DNA of 64,000 bases from Fischerella sp. JS2 (GCF_032393985.1 NZ_CP135918.1:3224001-3288000); one strand, 5' to 3'. Positions 35,014-44,441 are shown, counted from the first letter of the stretch. The notes: generated by a model not told the origin, from the sequence alone. Numbers and translations are program-made.

Positions 35014-37860
35014 ATGTCTATGTCTGAAGAACTTAATTTTCAAGGAATAGGCAATGATCGCCTACCTCCCCAAAATATTGAAGTGGAAGAAGCGATATTA
35101 GGAGGGATTTTGCTCGATCCAGAGGCGATTGGTAGAGTGAGCGATCGCTTAGTTCCAGAAGCATTTTATATTAGCGCTCATAAAGATATCTACCAAGCTG
35201 CAATTGTACTCAACAATCAAGGTAAACCTACAGATTTGCTCTCAGTCACAAGTTGGTTGGCTGACAACGACTTACTAAACCGTGTTGGGGGTAGAAATAA
35301 ATTAGCAACACTTGTAGATCGCACAGTTTCAGCGATTAATATCGACGCCTTAGCCTCATTGGTAATGGAAAAATATATGCGGCGTCAGTTAATTAAAGCA
35401 GGTAATGAAATTGTGCAATTGGGTTATCAAACAGAAAGCGAATTACCCCAAATTCTCGATCAAGCAGAACAAAAAATCTTCGCCGTTACTCAAGAACGTC
35501 CCCAGTCTGGTTTAGTTCACATTTCTGATAGCTTAGTTAATGCTTTTGAAGAAATAGAAACTCGCCATCAAGGCGTAGCATTACCAGGTATTCCCTGTGG
35601 ATTTTATGATTTAGATGCCATGACAAGCGGTTTTCAGCGTTCAGATTTAATCATTGTTGCTGGTAGACCGTCAATGGGAAAATGCCTCAGTTTTGATTCT
35701 GAAATTGCCTTAGCAGATGGACAAATTACAACTATTGAAGAATTGTATAAACAACGTCGTGGCTCGTTATTGACATTGAATGATAACTGGAAATTTAGCT
35801 TTACCCAACCATCAGCATTTGTAGATGATGGGATAAAACCTGTTTTCCGCGTGACAACTCGCTTGGGTAGAACAATTGACACAACAATTACCCATCCATT
35901 CTTAACTATTAAAGGCTGGCAAAGATTAGAAAATTTGCAAGTTGGTGATCAGATTGCTGTACCTCGCAAAATAGATATATTCGGCACAAAAACCATCCGC
36001 GAATGTGAAGTTAAGTTACTAGCTTATTTAATAGGTGATGGCGGTTTAACTAATAGCACTCCACGATTTACAAACAGTAATCCGTTACTGCAAGCAGACT
36101 TTTCCCAAGCGATTGCTGATTTTGGTGGTTTGACTGTGCGATGGGAAACTTCTCAAGGAAAACGCACACCATCACTTTGTGTTCGAGGAGATTTAGAATT
36201 TATTGCTATTCAAAGACAGCTGTTTGCTCAACGCTTAAAAACTTTAGTTCAGTCCCAAGGTTTATCTGCTAAACAATTAAGTCTTGAACTCGGTGTAAGT
36301 CCATCTTTATTCTGTATTTGGCAACAAGGACAATGTGTACCCAATTCTGAGACTTTTAAACAACTGTGTACACTTATAAAAATTGAACCAGAAGAATTTG
36401 CACCTTATGGATTTCCTAGCATCAGCAAGACTAGTCGAAATGCTCTCACAATTTGGTTAGAAAAATTAGATTTATGGGGTAAAGATGCTCATGCGAAAAC
36501 AATACCACCAATTGTTTTTCAATTAGAGCGATCGCAATTAGCTTTATTTCTCAATCGTCTCTTTGCTACAGATGGATGGTCAGCATTACTTACCAGTGGT
36601 CAAGCACAGCTAGGCTATGCTACAGTCAGTGAGAAATTAGCAAGACAAATTCAACATCTTTTATTAAGGTTTGGTATTATTGCTAGGTTGAAAAAACGTG
36701 CTGTGAAATACAATAATACTCACAGAAAAGCTTGGCAATTAGATATCACTGATGCTTTATCAATCAAAACATTTATCTCGGAAATTGGGATTTTTGGCAA
36801 AGAAGCAGCGTTAGCAAAAGTTGCAGAGGCAATATCGCAAAAGAGATATCAAACTAACCGTGATTTAATCCCTGTAGAGATTTGGGAACATATAGCAGCA
36901 GCTAAAGGCAATGAATCTTGGAGTAGTTTAGCCAAGTGTGCTGGCATTCAAGGATATACAAATATGCATGTTGGCAAACGTGCTTTAAAAAGGGAGCGGC
37001 TCTGGATTTTAGCAACTGCTTTAGAAAATTTACAACTACAACAGTTGGCTACTAGTGATATATATTGGGATGAAATTGTTTCTATTGAATCAATAGGTTA
37101 CAAGCAAGTCTATGACTTAACAATTCCCACAACACACAATTTTGTTGCTAATGATATCTGTGTTCACAACACAGCCTTCTGTTTGAACCTTGGTTATAAT
37201 GTCGCCGCTTTATATAAACTACCAGTTGCGATTTTCAGTTTAGAAATGTCTAAAGAACAACTGGTACAGCGATTAATAGCTAGTGAAGCAGAAATAGAAT
37301 CTGGTTATTTGCGGAGTGGACGTATTAGTCAAGCTCAATGGGAACCTCTCAGTCGTGCGATCGGCTTACTTTCAGAAATGCCAATTTTTATTGATGATAC
37401 GCCCAATATTACAGTTACAGAAATGCGTTCTCAGGCGCGACGTTTGCAAGCCGAAGTCGGTTCAGAACTAGGATTAATTATTATAGATTACTTGCAATTA
37501 ATGGAAGGAGCAGGCGACAATCGTGTACAAGAATTGTCGAGAATTACTCGTAGTATTAAAGGTTTGGCTCGGGAATTATCTGTACCAGTAATTGCCTTAT
37601 CTCAGTTGAGTCGAGGAGTAGAAGCGCGTACAAACAAGCGTCCCATGATGTCTGATTTGAGAGAAAGCGGCTCAATTGAGCAAGATGCAGATTTAGTAAT
37701 AATGTTATATAGGGATGAATATTATAATCCCGACACTCCTGATCGAGGGATTGCAGAAGTTAATATTACTAAGCATAGAAATGGTCCAACTGGAACTATT
37801 AAACTTTTATTTGACCCGCAATTTACAAAGTTTAAAAATTTAGCTAGACCAAATTATTAA
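35014..37860 (+). CDS. dnaB: Replicative DNA helicase DnaB precursor with an intein in the P-loop
   Basis: The 948-codon gene encodes a helicase interrupted by an intein. The DnaB N-terminal domain (LPPQNIEVEEAILGGILLD onwards) covers residues 10-120. The C-terminal RecA-like domain starts at about 195, and its Walker A GRPSMGK ends at residue 223. Residues 224-719 are the intein; TAFCLNLGYNVA then resumes the P-loop, so Walker A is complete only after splicing. Walker B (LGLIIIDYLQLM) and LSQLSRGVEARTNKRP follow. The mature helicase would be about 452 residues, the normal size. DnaB unwinds DNA at the replication fork. It follows rplI on the same strand. The start MSMSEE has a second Met two codons in. 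Confidence 0.96.
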   Translation: MSMSEELNFQGIGNDRLPPQNIEVEEAILGGILLDPEAIGRVSDRLVPEAFYISAHKDIYQAAIVLNNQGKPTDLLSVTSWLADNDLLNRVGGRNKLATLVDRTVSAINIDALASLVMEKYMRRQLIKAGNEIVQLGYQTESELPQILDQAEQKIFAVTQERPQSGLVHISDSLVNAFEEIETRHQGVALPGIPCGFYDLDAMTSGFQRSDLIIVAGRPSMGKCLSFDSEIALADGQITTIEELYKQRRGSLLTLNDNWKFSFTQPSAFVDDGIKPVFRVTTRLGRTIDTTITHPFLTIKGWQRLENLQVGDQIAVPRKIDIFGTKTIRECEVKLLAYLIGDGGLTNSTPRFTNSNPLLQADFSQAIADFGGLTVRWETSQGKRTPSLCVRGDLEFIAIQRQLFAQRLKTLVQSQGLSAKQLSLELGVSPSLFCIWQQGQCVPNSETFKQLCTLIKIEPEEFAPYGFPSISKTSRNALTIWLEKLDLWGKDAHAKTIPPIVFQLERSQLALFLNRLFATDGWSALLTSGQAQLGYATVSEKLARQIQHLLLRFGIIARLKKRAVKYNNTHRKAWQLDITDALSIKTFISEIGIFGKEAALAKVAEAISQKRYQTNRDLIPVEIWEHIAAAKGNESWSSLAKCAGIQGYTNMHVGKRALKRERLWILATALENLQLQQLATSDIYWDEIVSIESIGYKQVYDLTIPTTHNFVANDICVHNTAFCLNLGYNVAALYKLPVAIFSLEMSKEQLVQRLIASEAEIESGYLRSGRISQAQWEPLSRAIGLLSEMPIFIDDTPNITVTEMRSQARRLQAEVGSELGLIIIDYLQLMEGAGDNRVQELSRITRSIKGLARELSVPVIALSQLSRGVEARTNKRPMMSDLRESGSIEQDADLVIMLYRDEYYNPDTPDRGIAEVNITKHRNGPTGTIKLLFDPQFTKFKNLARPNY
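35683..37170 (+). mobile_element. DnaB intein, 496 residues, with LAGLIDADG endonuclease and HTH-like modules
   Basis: The intein starts with Cys (CLSFDSEIALADG) and ends FVANDICVHN before an extein Thr, giving the Cys1/Asn/+1 nucleophile set required for splicing. Block B is seen as TITHPFLTIKGWQRL, with the TxxH-type pattern. A LAGLIDADG homing endonuclease is visible as LLAYLIGDGG (block C, near precursor residue 340) and LFATDGWSALL (block E, near 515), so it may still be mobile. Between them lies a helix-turn-helix-like stretch, residues about 408-463, containing LSAKQLSLELGVSPSLFCIW. The insertion point between GK and T of Walker A is the known DnaB P-loop site rather than the site used by the Ssp DnaB intein. 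Confidence 0.93.
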
Positions 37861-38045
37861 TAGTTAGTGGTTAGTAGTTTGTAGTTCGTAGTTAGTAAGT
37901 ATTAGAAGTATTAATTCGTAGTTAGTATATGTGTATTTGTTTGGAATAGTTAGTAACTAAATAAATTAACCACTAACCACTAATGTACAGACGCGAGGAA
38001 CATCGCGTCTCTATCCACTAACCACTAACCACTAACCACTAACAA
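37861..38045. repeat. TTAGTGG/TTAGTAG tandem repeats around a GTACAGACGCG hairpin (copy 3)
   Basis: Runs of 7-bp units (TTAGTGGTTAGTAG and, inverted, CCACTAACCACTAACC) flank a hairpin at 37985-38013 (GTACAGACGCGA to TCGCGTCTCTAT). It fills the convergent spacer between dnaB and the FKBP gene. Confidence 0.85.
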
Positions 38046-38570
38046 TTAACTAACTTTTAACAACTCCACATCAAAAATTAGAGTGGCGTTGGGAGGAATG
38101 ACACCGCCAGCACCACGAGCGCCATAACCTAACTCTGGGGGGATGATTAACTGACGTCGTCCACCGACTTTCATCGTACTAAGTCCTTCATCCCAACCTT
38201 TGATCACTTGTCCTTGGCCAATCTTAAATTTGAAAGGTTGGTTGCGATCGCGTGAACTATCAAACTTCTTACCGTTTTCCAGTGTACCAGTGTAGTGAAC
38301 TGTAACCGTTTGCCCTGGTTCAGGAGTCGCCCCAGTCCCCTCTTCTAACTCTACGTACTTTAACCCTGAAGGGGTGGTAACGACATTAGCATCATACATA
38401 GGATTGCTCGCAATCAGAGTATTGTTTTCAACAACAGTAGTGGGTGCTGGTGTATTGTCTGTGATTTGGACAGCGATCGCAGACTCTTGCTTACCACTGC
38501 CAATTTGCGCTACCACCAAAACCACAACACAAATCAGCATGAAACCCACGCTGAGTAAAATCGCTTTCAA
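38046..38570 (-). CDS. FKBP-type peptidyl-prolyl cis-trans isomerase, membrane anchored
   Basis: This 174-residue protein has an N-terminal hydrophobic segment ([19 protein letters not shown]), a Ser/Thr/Pro-rich linker and a complete C-terminal FKBP domain. The domain shows [38 protein letters not shown] and [20 protein letters not shown] with the family's substrate-pocket aromatic residues. It would catalyse prolyl isomerisation outside the cytoplasm, in the periplasm or thylakoid lumen. The start codon is TTG (38568-38570); no in-frame ATG lies upstream, and a later Met would cut the signal segment. The gene is monocistronic and convergent with dnaB. Confidence 0.93.
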   Translation of the reverse strand: MKAILLSVGFMLICVVVLVVAQIGSGKQESAIAVQITDNTPAPTTVVENNTLIASNPMYDANVVTTPSGLKYVELEEGTGATPEPGQTVTVHYTGTLENGKKFDSSRDRNQPFKFKIGQGQVIKGWDEGLSTMKVGGRRQLIIPPELGYGARGAGGVIPPNATLIFDVELLKVS

Positions 38571-38719
38571 AATTAACCCTCCCTACTTAAGCTGGTTTTA
38601 AAATTTAGCATAACCAGTAGGATAAAACTCAGTGTAAATCAGAAAGCGCACCGAAATGGAATACTAGATTTTAGATTTTGGTTTAAAAAATTGTTAATTG
38701 TACAATTAACCATTAGCCG

Positions 38720-39043
38720 TTAGCGCCAGAGTTTATTTTCTAAATCTCGTACCTGACGCTCCAATCGGTCAATTCTACCGCGCAATTCATCCACTTCTGA
38801 CTGACGTGCAACGCCTAAGTCTTGCATCATATTCCGCATTTGCCGTTGCATGTTAGTTTCCCAGTTGCCCTGTTCAGACTTTAACTGGTTTACCATATCA
38901 TCCATTACTGCTTTAGCTTGCTCAGGATCGAGTTTGCCATCCTTGACTAACTGATCACTCACTTGTTTCATTTTCTCTGCTACCAAGGATGTTGTACCAA
39001 TACCAAGCATCAATAACTGCTGCATCCAGTTGTTGCTGTCCAT
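38720..39043 (-). CDS. Phasin-like coiled-coil protein
   Basis: This 107-residue protein is almost entirely helical. It has an N-terminal MQQLLMLGIGTTSLVAEKMK segment, a middle KDGKLDPEQAKAVMDDMVNQ part typical of phasin-like and PhaI/PhaF-type proteins, and a C-terminal leucine-zipper-like coiled coil (VDELRGRIDRLERQVRDLEN). Such proteins associate with polyhydroxyalkanoate granules, but similar small cyanobacterial proteins occur without PHA synthesis, so the role is uncertain. No pha gene is nearby. The adjoining TIGR03792 gene is divergent, with about 140 bp between them. Confidence 0.72.
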   Translation of the reverse strand: MDSNNWMQQLLMLGIGTTSLVAEKMKQVSDQLVKDGKLDPEQAKAVMDDMVNQLKSEQGNWETNMQRQMRNMMQDLGVARQSEVDELRGRIDRLERQVRDLENKLWR

Positions 39044-39183
39044 ACCAAATCCCTATTAATCTTTTCTTTATCCAATCAGAAACAATAACCTTACTTTTGC
39101 ATCTAGCCAGAAACCAATGCCGCAAGGATAATTACTCTAGACTATAGCTCTATTGTGACAAACGTACACGGGGATTAAAAGGA

Positions 39184-39498
39184 GTGATTATCGAACTACT
39201 CCGGGTGAAAGTACCACCTGAACATCGGGAACAATACATCCAAAAGGATGCCGAAATTTGGACAGCAGCACTTGCTCGTTATCCTGGTTTCCTTGGTAAA
39301 GAAGTTTGGATTAATCCTCATGATACTGGAGAGATTATTTTAGTAGTGCAGTGGGCAACAAGGGAGGAATGGAAAGCGATTCCCCAAGCTGAACTTGATG
39401 CTATAGACCAAAAATTTAATCAAGAATTAGGATTTGAGTCTGAGATAGTAGAGTTTTATGAGTACCAGGTACGGAAATTTCCTAGAAAGAGTGATTGA
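39184..39498 (+). CDS. TIGR03792 family protein (dimeric alpha-beta barrel)
   Basis: This 104-residue protein matches the cyanobacterial TIGR03792 family related to antibiotic biosynthesis monooxygenase-type dimeric alpha/beta barrels. Blocks are VKVPPEHREQYIQKDAEIWT, YPGFLGKEVWI and VVQWATREEWKAIP. Its biochemical role is not established. The start is a GTG at 39184; GGA lies directly against it (AAAAGGA), which is unusually close, so an ATT or ATC codon two or three positions later could be the real initiation site. The gene appears monocistronic. Confidence 0.8.
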   Translation: MIIELLRVKVPPEHREQYIQKDAEIWTAALARYPGFLGKEVWINPHDTGEIILVVQWATREEWKAIPQAELDAIDQKFNQELGFESEIVEFYEYQVRKFPRKSD

Positions 39499-39997
39499 GG
39501 TTTGAGCATTGTGCTATGTTGTTGGCCGCAGCGTTACCGAAATTGCTCTGAATTACTGCTTTCCTACTAGCTTTTTCAATTATCGGCTATCAACCTCATC
39601 CCCACGAAGATTTAACGATTCCTAATAGAAGCAAGGTAATCAAAAGTCAAATAAATAACAAAAGAACGTCTTCAAAGCAAGGGTCATGATAAAGTTGTGA
39701 ACTGAGACTTAATTTTAAGGGATAAGATCCCCGACTTCTCTAAGAAGTCGGGGATATGCTTTCTTTGACTTTTTTATCAACGTCGTCAAAATGCGATCGC
39801 GTCTCATCAAAATATATTATTGGATTGTCGATCAGGAATTCAAACCACAACAAAAAATCAATGAATGACGAACACAGATGAACACCGATGTAGACGCCCC
39901 TAAGGGCGGCTTCCTGTAGGGTACACAGATAAATCATCCGTGTGCATCTGTGTTCATCGGTGTTCGCTTTCCCAAAAATTATTATCTTTAACCAATT
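39499..39997. other. Convergent spacer with palindrome and composite repeat
   Basis: It contains a perfect hairpin at 39727-39755 and the composite repeat at about 39863-39970 that joins ACACAGATGAACACCGATG, GTAGACGCCCCTAAGGGCGG, CTGTAGGGTACAC and GTGTGCATCTGTGTTCATCG. A 65-codon minus-strand frame over it is judged spurious. Confidence 0.6.
39727..39755. repeat. Perfect palindrome ATCCCCGACTTCT / AGAAGTCGGGGAT
   Basis: A 13-bp perfect stem with a 3-nt loop (CTA). It lies 229 bp after the TIGR03792 gene. No immediate T-run follows, so a dispersed palindrome is more likely than a terminator. Confidence 0.75.
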
Positions 39998-42900
39998 TCA
40001 AATATGGAAATTACCTGCGATTTTGAATCCTGCCCAATAATAGGGATGACTATAAACTTTTGTATCTGCCGCCATTTGACTAGCTCTATACAGTTCCGAT
40101 GCTAAATGGGTTTTTGTTCTTAATCCCTCTGAAGGCATTTGCTTTAACAAATCTTCATACCATTGTGTCAGTTCAGCAGCAGTTAATTCCTTCAGCCATA
40201 GAATGGCTTCACATAAAGCGAGAGCAGGTGATATATTTTGCTTGATTCGTTGGTAAAACTCTATCATTACCAAAGTACTAGCTGGTGATTCTACAGTCCA
40301 GAGATTACTAACAATATGAGGAATTCTCGCATTCAGCAGAAAGTTGAATAAATCACTAAATTCAGTTGTTATATTTTGGGGACAAGCTGTTGTCGTTTCG
40401 ATATTGCATAAGGTAACTAGTTTGTAGTTTGCCAGTTGATGAATATCAAGTTCTGCTAGAGTGATTGTCTCTTGATTTGCTAATACTAATTCTGAAGCGT
40501 ACGGCTGGCTATAATTAGGAATTATCTGCCCAAAAAAATGAAATATATTGTAATCTTTGAGTAGTGAATTGCTGACAAACTCTTTAGTAGTTCGTGCTTC
40601 TTGAATACATTGAGAATGAGTAAATATTTGACTAATTACTTCAGCTTCCACCTTTGTAAATTTGAGTTTTGAGGAACCTGTAGCTTGTTCAACATATAAC
40701 AGCAGCTTTTCATCTGTTTTTTCTATGGGTTTTGAATTTAAAGATAAACCTATCTGAACGCTTGGCAAGTAGGTAATTGTGAAACGAGAGGACACATTTA
40801 AGGATTCTTCCTCACTCGCAGAGTAGAGATAGAAAAGTGCATGAAGAGGTAATTTGTGCAAGTCGCGGTGGGGAATCAAAATCAATTGGTTAATGTCTTC
40901 AAGTTCTTGCACAATTGCAGAAATATTTAGAATTTTTTTGAGTTGCAGCAGTTTGCGTTCAATGTCTGAGTCCCAAGCATACTTGTTTCTGTTTTGTTCT
41001 TCTTCACCGAGACTAGAATATTCTTGATATTGTTGATGCCATTGTTCTATCCAATCTTCAAATGCACTTAAACGTACGACTGCTTCCGGTACAGGCAACT
41101 CATCAATTGAGGCAAAATTAAGTATTGGTGTAAAAATAGGGATAGGTTCAGGAGATTTGTATTTAATTACAAAAGTGCGTAATGTACACGGGCTAATATG
41201 CCAGTAAATTATTGCTGTTTTGGGATTAAGTAGTTGGTGAATTTCGCTATAACTGGGTGAGAAAATTTGCTCAGACCAACCAGAAAATAGCCAAGTAAAA
41301 CAAGCATTTTTGCTGTACTCAGCAATTTCCCAACCTTGTGCTAACTCTCCAAATTGTATTGCTATATCAACAGCTAACTGCCATAAACCTACAAATTTTA
41401 AAGCCAGTTGCTTTTTATCTTCGCTGCTGCGAGTCGGTTCTTCTAACAGAGTTTGCAATAAATCGGTAGCACGTTTTTGGTATTGGTGGGCTGGTTTTGT
41501 TTCTCCCAAAACAACTAAAGTTTTGATGAGATTTTGCAGAGTCTCTAAATGCAACAAAGGAAAGGCTACGGCTGTGAGGGTAGTCAGTGCATTTTCGTAA
41601 GCAGCAACAGCTTCTAACCAATAATGACGGGGTACAGGATGTCTTTTACCTCGATCATAATGAGCATTACCAATTGCTAAATGTAATCTACCCCAACCTT
41701 CAGGGTGAGTGTTTGGGTTAAGATATTTTAAGCCCTCTTGATAACTTGCCAATTTTCCCTCATAGCCACGTTCGTTGAGGGTATGATTATCGGCTGCAAT
41801 GCTACTAGACACAGGCGATCGCCATTCTACCATAATTGCATTTCCAGCAGCGCTACCCCGACCTAGCCAAGCTTCCCAGTAATCAGGTTTAATTTTTAAA
41901 GTGCCATCATAAGAGATAATCGCTTCTTCATATTGCCCCAAATAAAATTGGGCTACACCCCGGTTGTACCAAGCAAGATAAAAGTCGCTTTGGATTTCTA
42001 TAGCTTTATCGTAAGAGGTGATCGCTTCTTCCCGACGTCCTAAATTGTCCAACGCCACACCCCGGTTAAACCAAGTTAAATAAAAATTAGGATTAATCGC
42101 TATGGCTTTATCCCACGAGGCGATCGCTTCTTCCCAATTTCCCAAACTTGCTAAGATAACGCCTCGATCAATCCATGCTTCGTCGAAGTTGGGTTGAATT
42201 TGTGTAGATCGATCATAGGCGGCGATCGCCTCTTGGATGTTGCCTAATTTTTCCTTCACACCAGCTAATCCATACCAAGCTTGGTAACATTCAGGGTTAA
42301 TTTGAATTGCTTGATGATAATTGGCGATCGCTTCTTCCCAGTTACCGATGTTAAATAATGCGACTCCTCGCTTATACCAAGCCAAATCAAACTCTGGATA
42401 ATACTCAAGGGCTTGATCGTAACAGGCGATCGCATCATAATTTTGTCCGGCTTGTGCTAAAGCAGTCCCCCGGAAATACCAGATTTCTGGATCGTGGGGT
42501 TGGAGTTGTAATGAAGCATCAAAACTAGCAATAGCTTCAGATAACTGTCCTAACTTTAGCTGTACTAGCCCTCGTCCAGACCAAGCTTCTTGATAGTCGT
42601 TTTTCAAATTTAAAGCTTCATCAAATGAGGCGATCGCTTCGGTAAAATTCCCTAACTCACTTAGGGCTGCGCCTCTGTTGTACAAGCCTTTGTAAAAATC
42701 GGGTTTTATCCCAATCGCCCGATCATAAGAGGCGATCGCTTCTGTGAAATTTCCTAAATAAAATAGCGTTAAACCCCGGTTAAACCAATATTCATAAGCA
42801 TCGGGATTTAATTCTACGCTCTTATTGTAATATGTCAAAGCTCCTGCCAAATCACCTATTTTAGCCTGTTGTAAACCTTCGTAAAACCATGCCTCTGCTT

Positions 42901-43816
42901 GGACACTGTTACCTTTTGATTCATCGCTAAGTGCTTCAATAATCGCGTGAGTATCGGTGGTTTGAATTCCTAACCCTACAGCTAATTGTTGTACTAAATT
43001 AGTACTTTGCTCTAACCTCAGTAATAGATCATCAAGGGAAGTTTCTACAATTGGTGGAGAATTTTTCCAAGTTTCGTCCAATGCTGTGGCTGCAAGACTC
43101 TCTCTGATCCAACTTTCTTCTTCATATTCTTGCCAAGCAGTATCCTCTTTTACTACATCTAAGGGTGGAACAAAATGATTCAGTGTTTTACTTACTACAC
43201 TATCTTCTTGGTACTCCCATAAAAGTTCCCCAAGATTGCGTATCAGATCTATCCCTGGAGTTGCCGATACAGGTGTGGGTATAGTATTTTCCTCATGCTG
43301 ATTTGGCAGATTTGAGGTTAATTCTGCTTGTGGTAAAGGAACAGGGTGAGGTGTCGACTCTGGGGTTTCAAAATCTATGGCTAAATCTTCTGCGTCAGTT
43401 TGCCAATATTCTCCGCCTAAATTCCGTGTTAACAGGCGTATGCCAATATCATAGGCAAGGTCTCCGACTATTCCAATCCTCAATTCACCTAATTGCACCA
43501 TCCTTTCTGCCAGGTGATTATTTGGTGCAGGTGAAGATAGTAATTTTTCGCCAAAGTTTAACAGCCACTCTATCCAGCGATCTGTACTAATACGATGTTC
43601 CATCCGTTGCAGATACTTGATTGCCCAGTGCTGTCCTCGTGCTTGATATACGCCTTCTAGCAGTTGGGTGAACAAAAATTCCAGATCCGCATTCGTCAGT
43701 TCTGGTAGCTGCTGTTCCACCTGATACCCCGCCATAGCCTTGCTATAAGCAGTCTGCTTTCTGCCATAGGGGGACTTCCATAACCTTTTTAGCCAATGTA
43801 CTAGCCACTTGAGCAT
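39998..43816 (-). CDS. Large TPR protein with a degenerate C-terminal CHAT domain
   Basis: This 1272-residue protein has an N-terminal conserved region (residues 1-150, MLKWLVHWLKRLWKSPYG), an acidic linker, then at least ten TPR units of 34 residues at about residues 310-680 (repeat core W.NRG.AL..LG...EAIASYD.AI...P). A helical spacer leads to a CHAT caspase-like domain (about residues 1000-1272). The domain keeps the fold motifs YASELVLAN, VSNLWTVES and the terminal HPYYWAGF. The catalytic His position (H-x-x-x-H) reads HFFGQ, with Gln1097, and the catalytic Cys position of LSACET reads LCNIET, with Ile1139 and a Cys two residues earlier. It is therefore probably not a protease but a scaffold or regulator. 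It is monocistronic and divergent from infC. Confidence 0.9.
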   Translation of the reverse strand: MLKWLVHWLKRLWKSPYGRKQTAYSKAMAGYQVEQQLPELTNADLEFLFTQLLEGVYQARGQHWAIKYLQRMEHRISTDRWIEWLLNFGEKLLSSPAPNNHLAERMVQLGELRIGIVGDLAYDIGIRLLTRNLGGEYWQTDAEDLAIDFETPESTPHPVPLPQAELTSNLPNQHEENTIPTPVSATPGIDLIRNLGELLWEYQEDSVVSKTLNHFVPPLDVVKEDTAWQEYEEESWIRESLAATALDETWKNSPPIVETSLDDLLLRLEQSTNLVQQLAVGLGIQTTDTHAIIEALSDESKGNSVQAEAWFYEGLQQAKIGDLAGALTYYNKSVELNPDAYEYWFNRGLTLFYLGNFTEAIASYDRAIGIKPDFYKGLYNRGAALSELGNFTEAIASFDEALNLKNDYQEAWSGRGLVQLKLGQLSEAIASFDASLQLQPHDPEIWYFRGTALAQAGQNYDAIACYDQALEYYPEFDLAWYKRGVALFNIGNWEEAIANYHQAIQINPECYQAWYGLAGVKEKLGNIQEAIAAYDRSTQIQPNFDEAWIDRGVILASLGNWEEAIASWDKAIAINPNFYLTWFNRGVALDNLGRREEAITSYDKAIEIQSDFYLAWYNRGVAQFYLGQYEEAIISYDGTLKIKPDYWEAWLGRGSAAGNAIMVEWRSPVSSSIAADNHTLNERGYEGKLASYQEGLKYLNPNTHPEGWGRLHLAIGNAHYDRGKRHPVPRHYWLEAVAAYENALTTLTAVAFPLLHLETLQNLIKTLVVLGETKPAHQYQKRATDLLQTLLEEPTRSSEDKKQLALKFVGLWQLAVDIAIQFGELAQGWEIAEYSKNACFTWLFSGWSEQIFSPSYSEIHQLLNPKTAIIYWHISPCTLRTFVIKYKSPEPIPIFTPILNFASIDELPVPEAVVRLSAFEDWIEQWHQQYQEYSSLGEEEQNRNKYAWDSDIERKLLQLKKILNISAIVQELEDINQLILIPHRDLHKLPLHALFYLYSASEEESLNVSSRFTITYLPSVQIGLSLNSKPIEKTDEKLLLYVEQATGSSKLKFTKVEAEVISQIFTHSQCIQEARTTKEFVSNSLLKDYNIFHFFGQIIPNYSQPYASELVLANQETITLAELDIHQLANYKLVTLCNIETTTACPQNITTEFSDLFNFLLNARIPHIVSNLWTVESPASTLVMIEFYQRIKQNISPALALCEAILWLKELTAAELTQWYEDLLKQMPSEGLRTKTHLASELYRASQMAADTKVYSHPYYWAGFKIAGNFHI

Positions 43817-44441
43817 TTCAGGGACTCTTGGATGCTTTTCATATAGATTTTAGCGATCGATGTTTAAAAAAACTCATCTATTACGTAAAAACTCGTTATA
43901 TTTTGCACATAGAAAAATGCTAAATTTATCACCAGATATCTCACTAATTCTACAGTAAGACACTGGTCTAAAATTTATAACGATTATCTCAGTGATGGTC
44001 AAGTGCATAGTATACATAATTTGACACTCTCTCTAAAAAATGGCTGTGGTGGTGTAAGGGTGTAGGGGTGATAGCTTAAGTTACGATTAGCTAACTAGAA
44101 CCAGGCTTTTAACCTGTTAAAATTTACATCTTGCAAGAGTTGCAACAGCCAGGAGGTTCAGCCTCCAAACCCTTGTTACTAGGTTCAACCTGGTAACATT
44201 AACAAGAGCCTCTGGCTCTTGTTGATCTTGGTGCAAGACTTCTATGAGCAGAGTTCACAATAAAGAAATTAAAGTTTCTTTTTATTCCTTCTGTCTTTCA
44301 AGACAGTTAGCAGAACTTATGGCTGTAAACTAAAGTTCACAGCTTGATGCAAGATATAAGGTATCAGACTATTCATAGTTGACGTTGTGTTACCTTAGTA
44401 TTACCTGCAAAACTAAACTCTTGAAAAATTGAGAGGAAATC
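43817..44441. other. infC upstream region with a chain of hairpins
   Basis: This 625-bp divergent spacer has three consecutive palindromes: GGAGG...CCTCC at 44152-44166, GTTACTAGGTT-C-AACCTGGTAAC at 44175-44197 and AACAAGAGCC-TCT-GGCTCTTGTT at 44201-44223. A further small hairpin, CTGTCTT-TC-AAGACAG, lies near 44291-44306. No gene is seen. They may be dispersed palindromes or part of a structured infC leader. Confidence 0.6.

Noticed and set aside
39740-39937. 65-codon minus-strand frame
   Set aside because: It lies entirely over a palindrome and the composite ATCTGTGT repeat.
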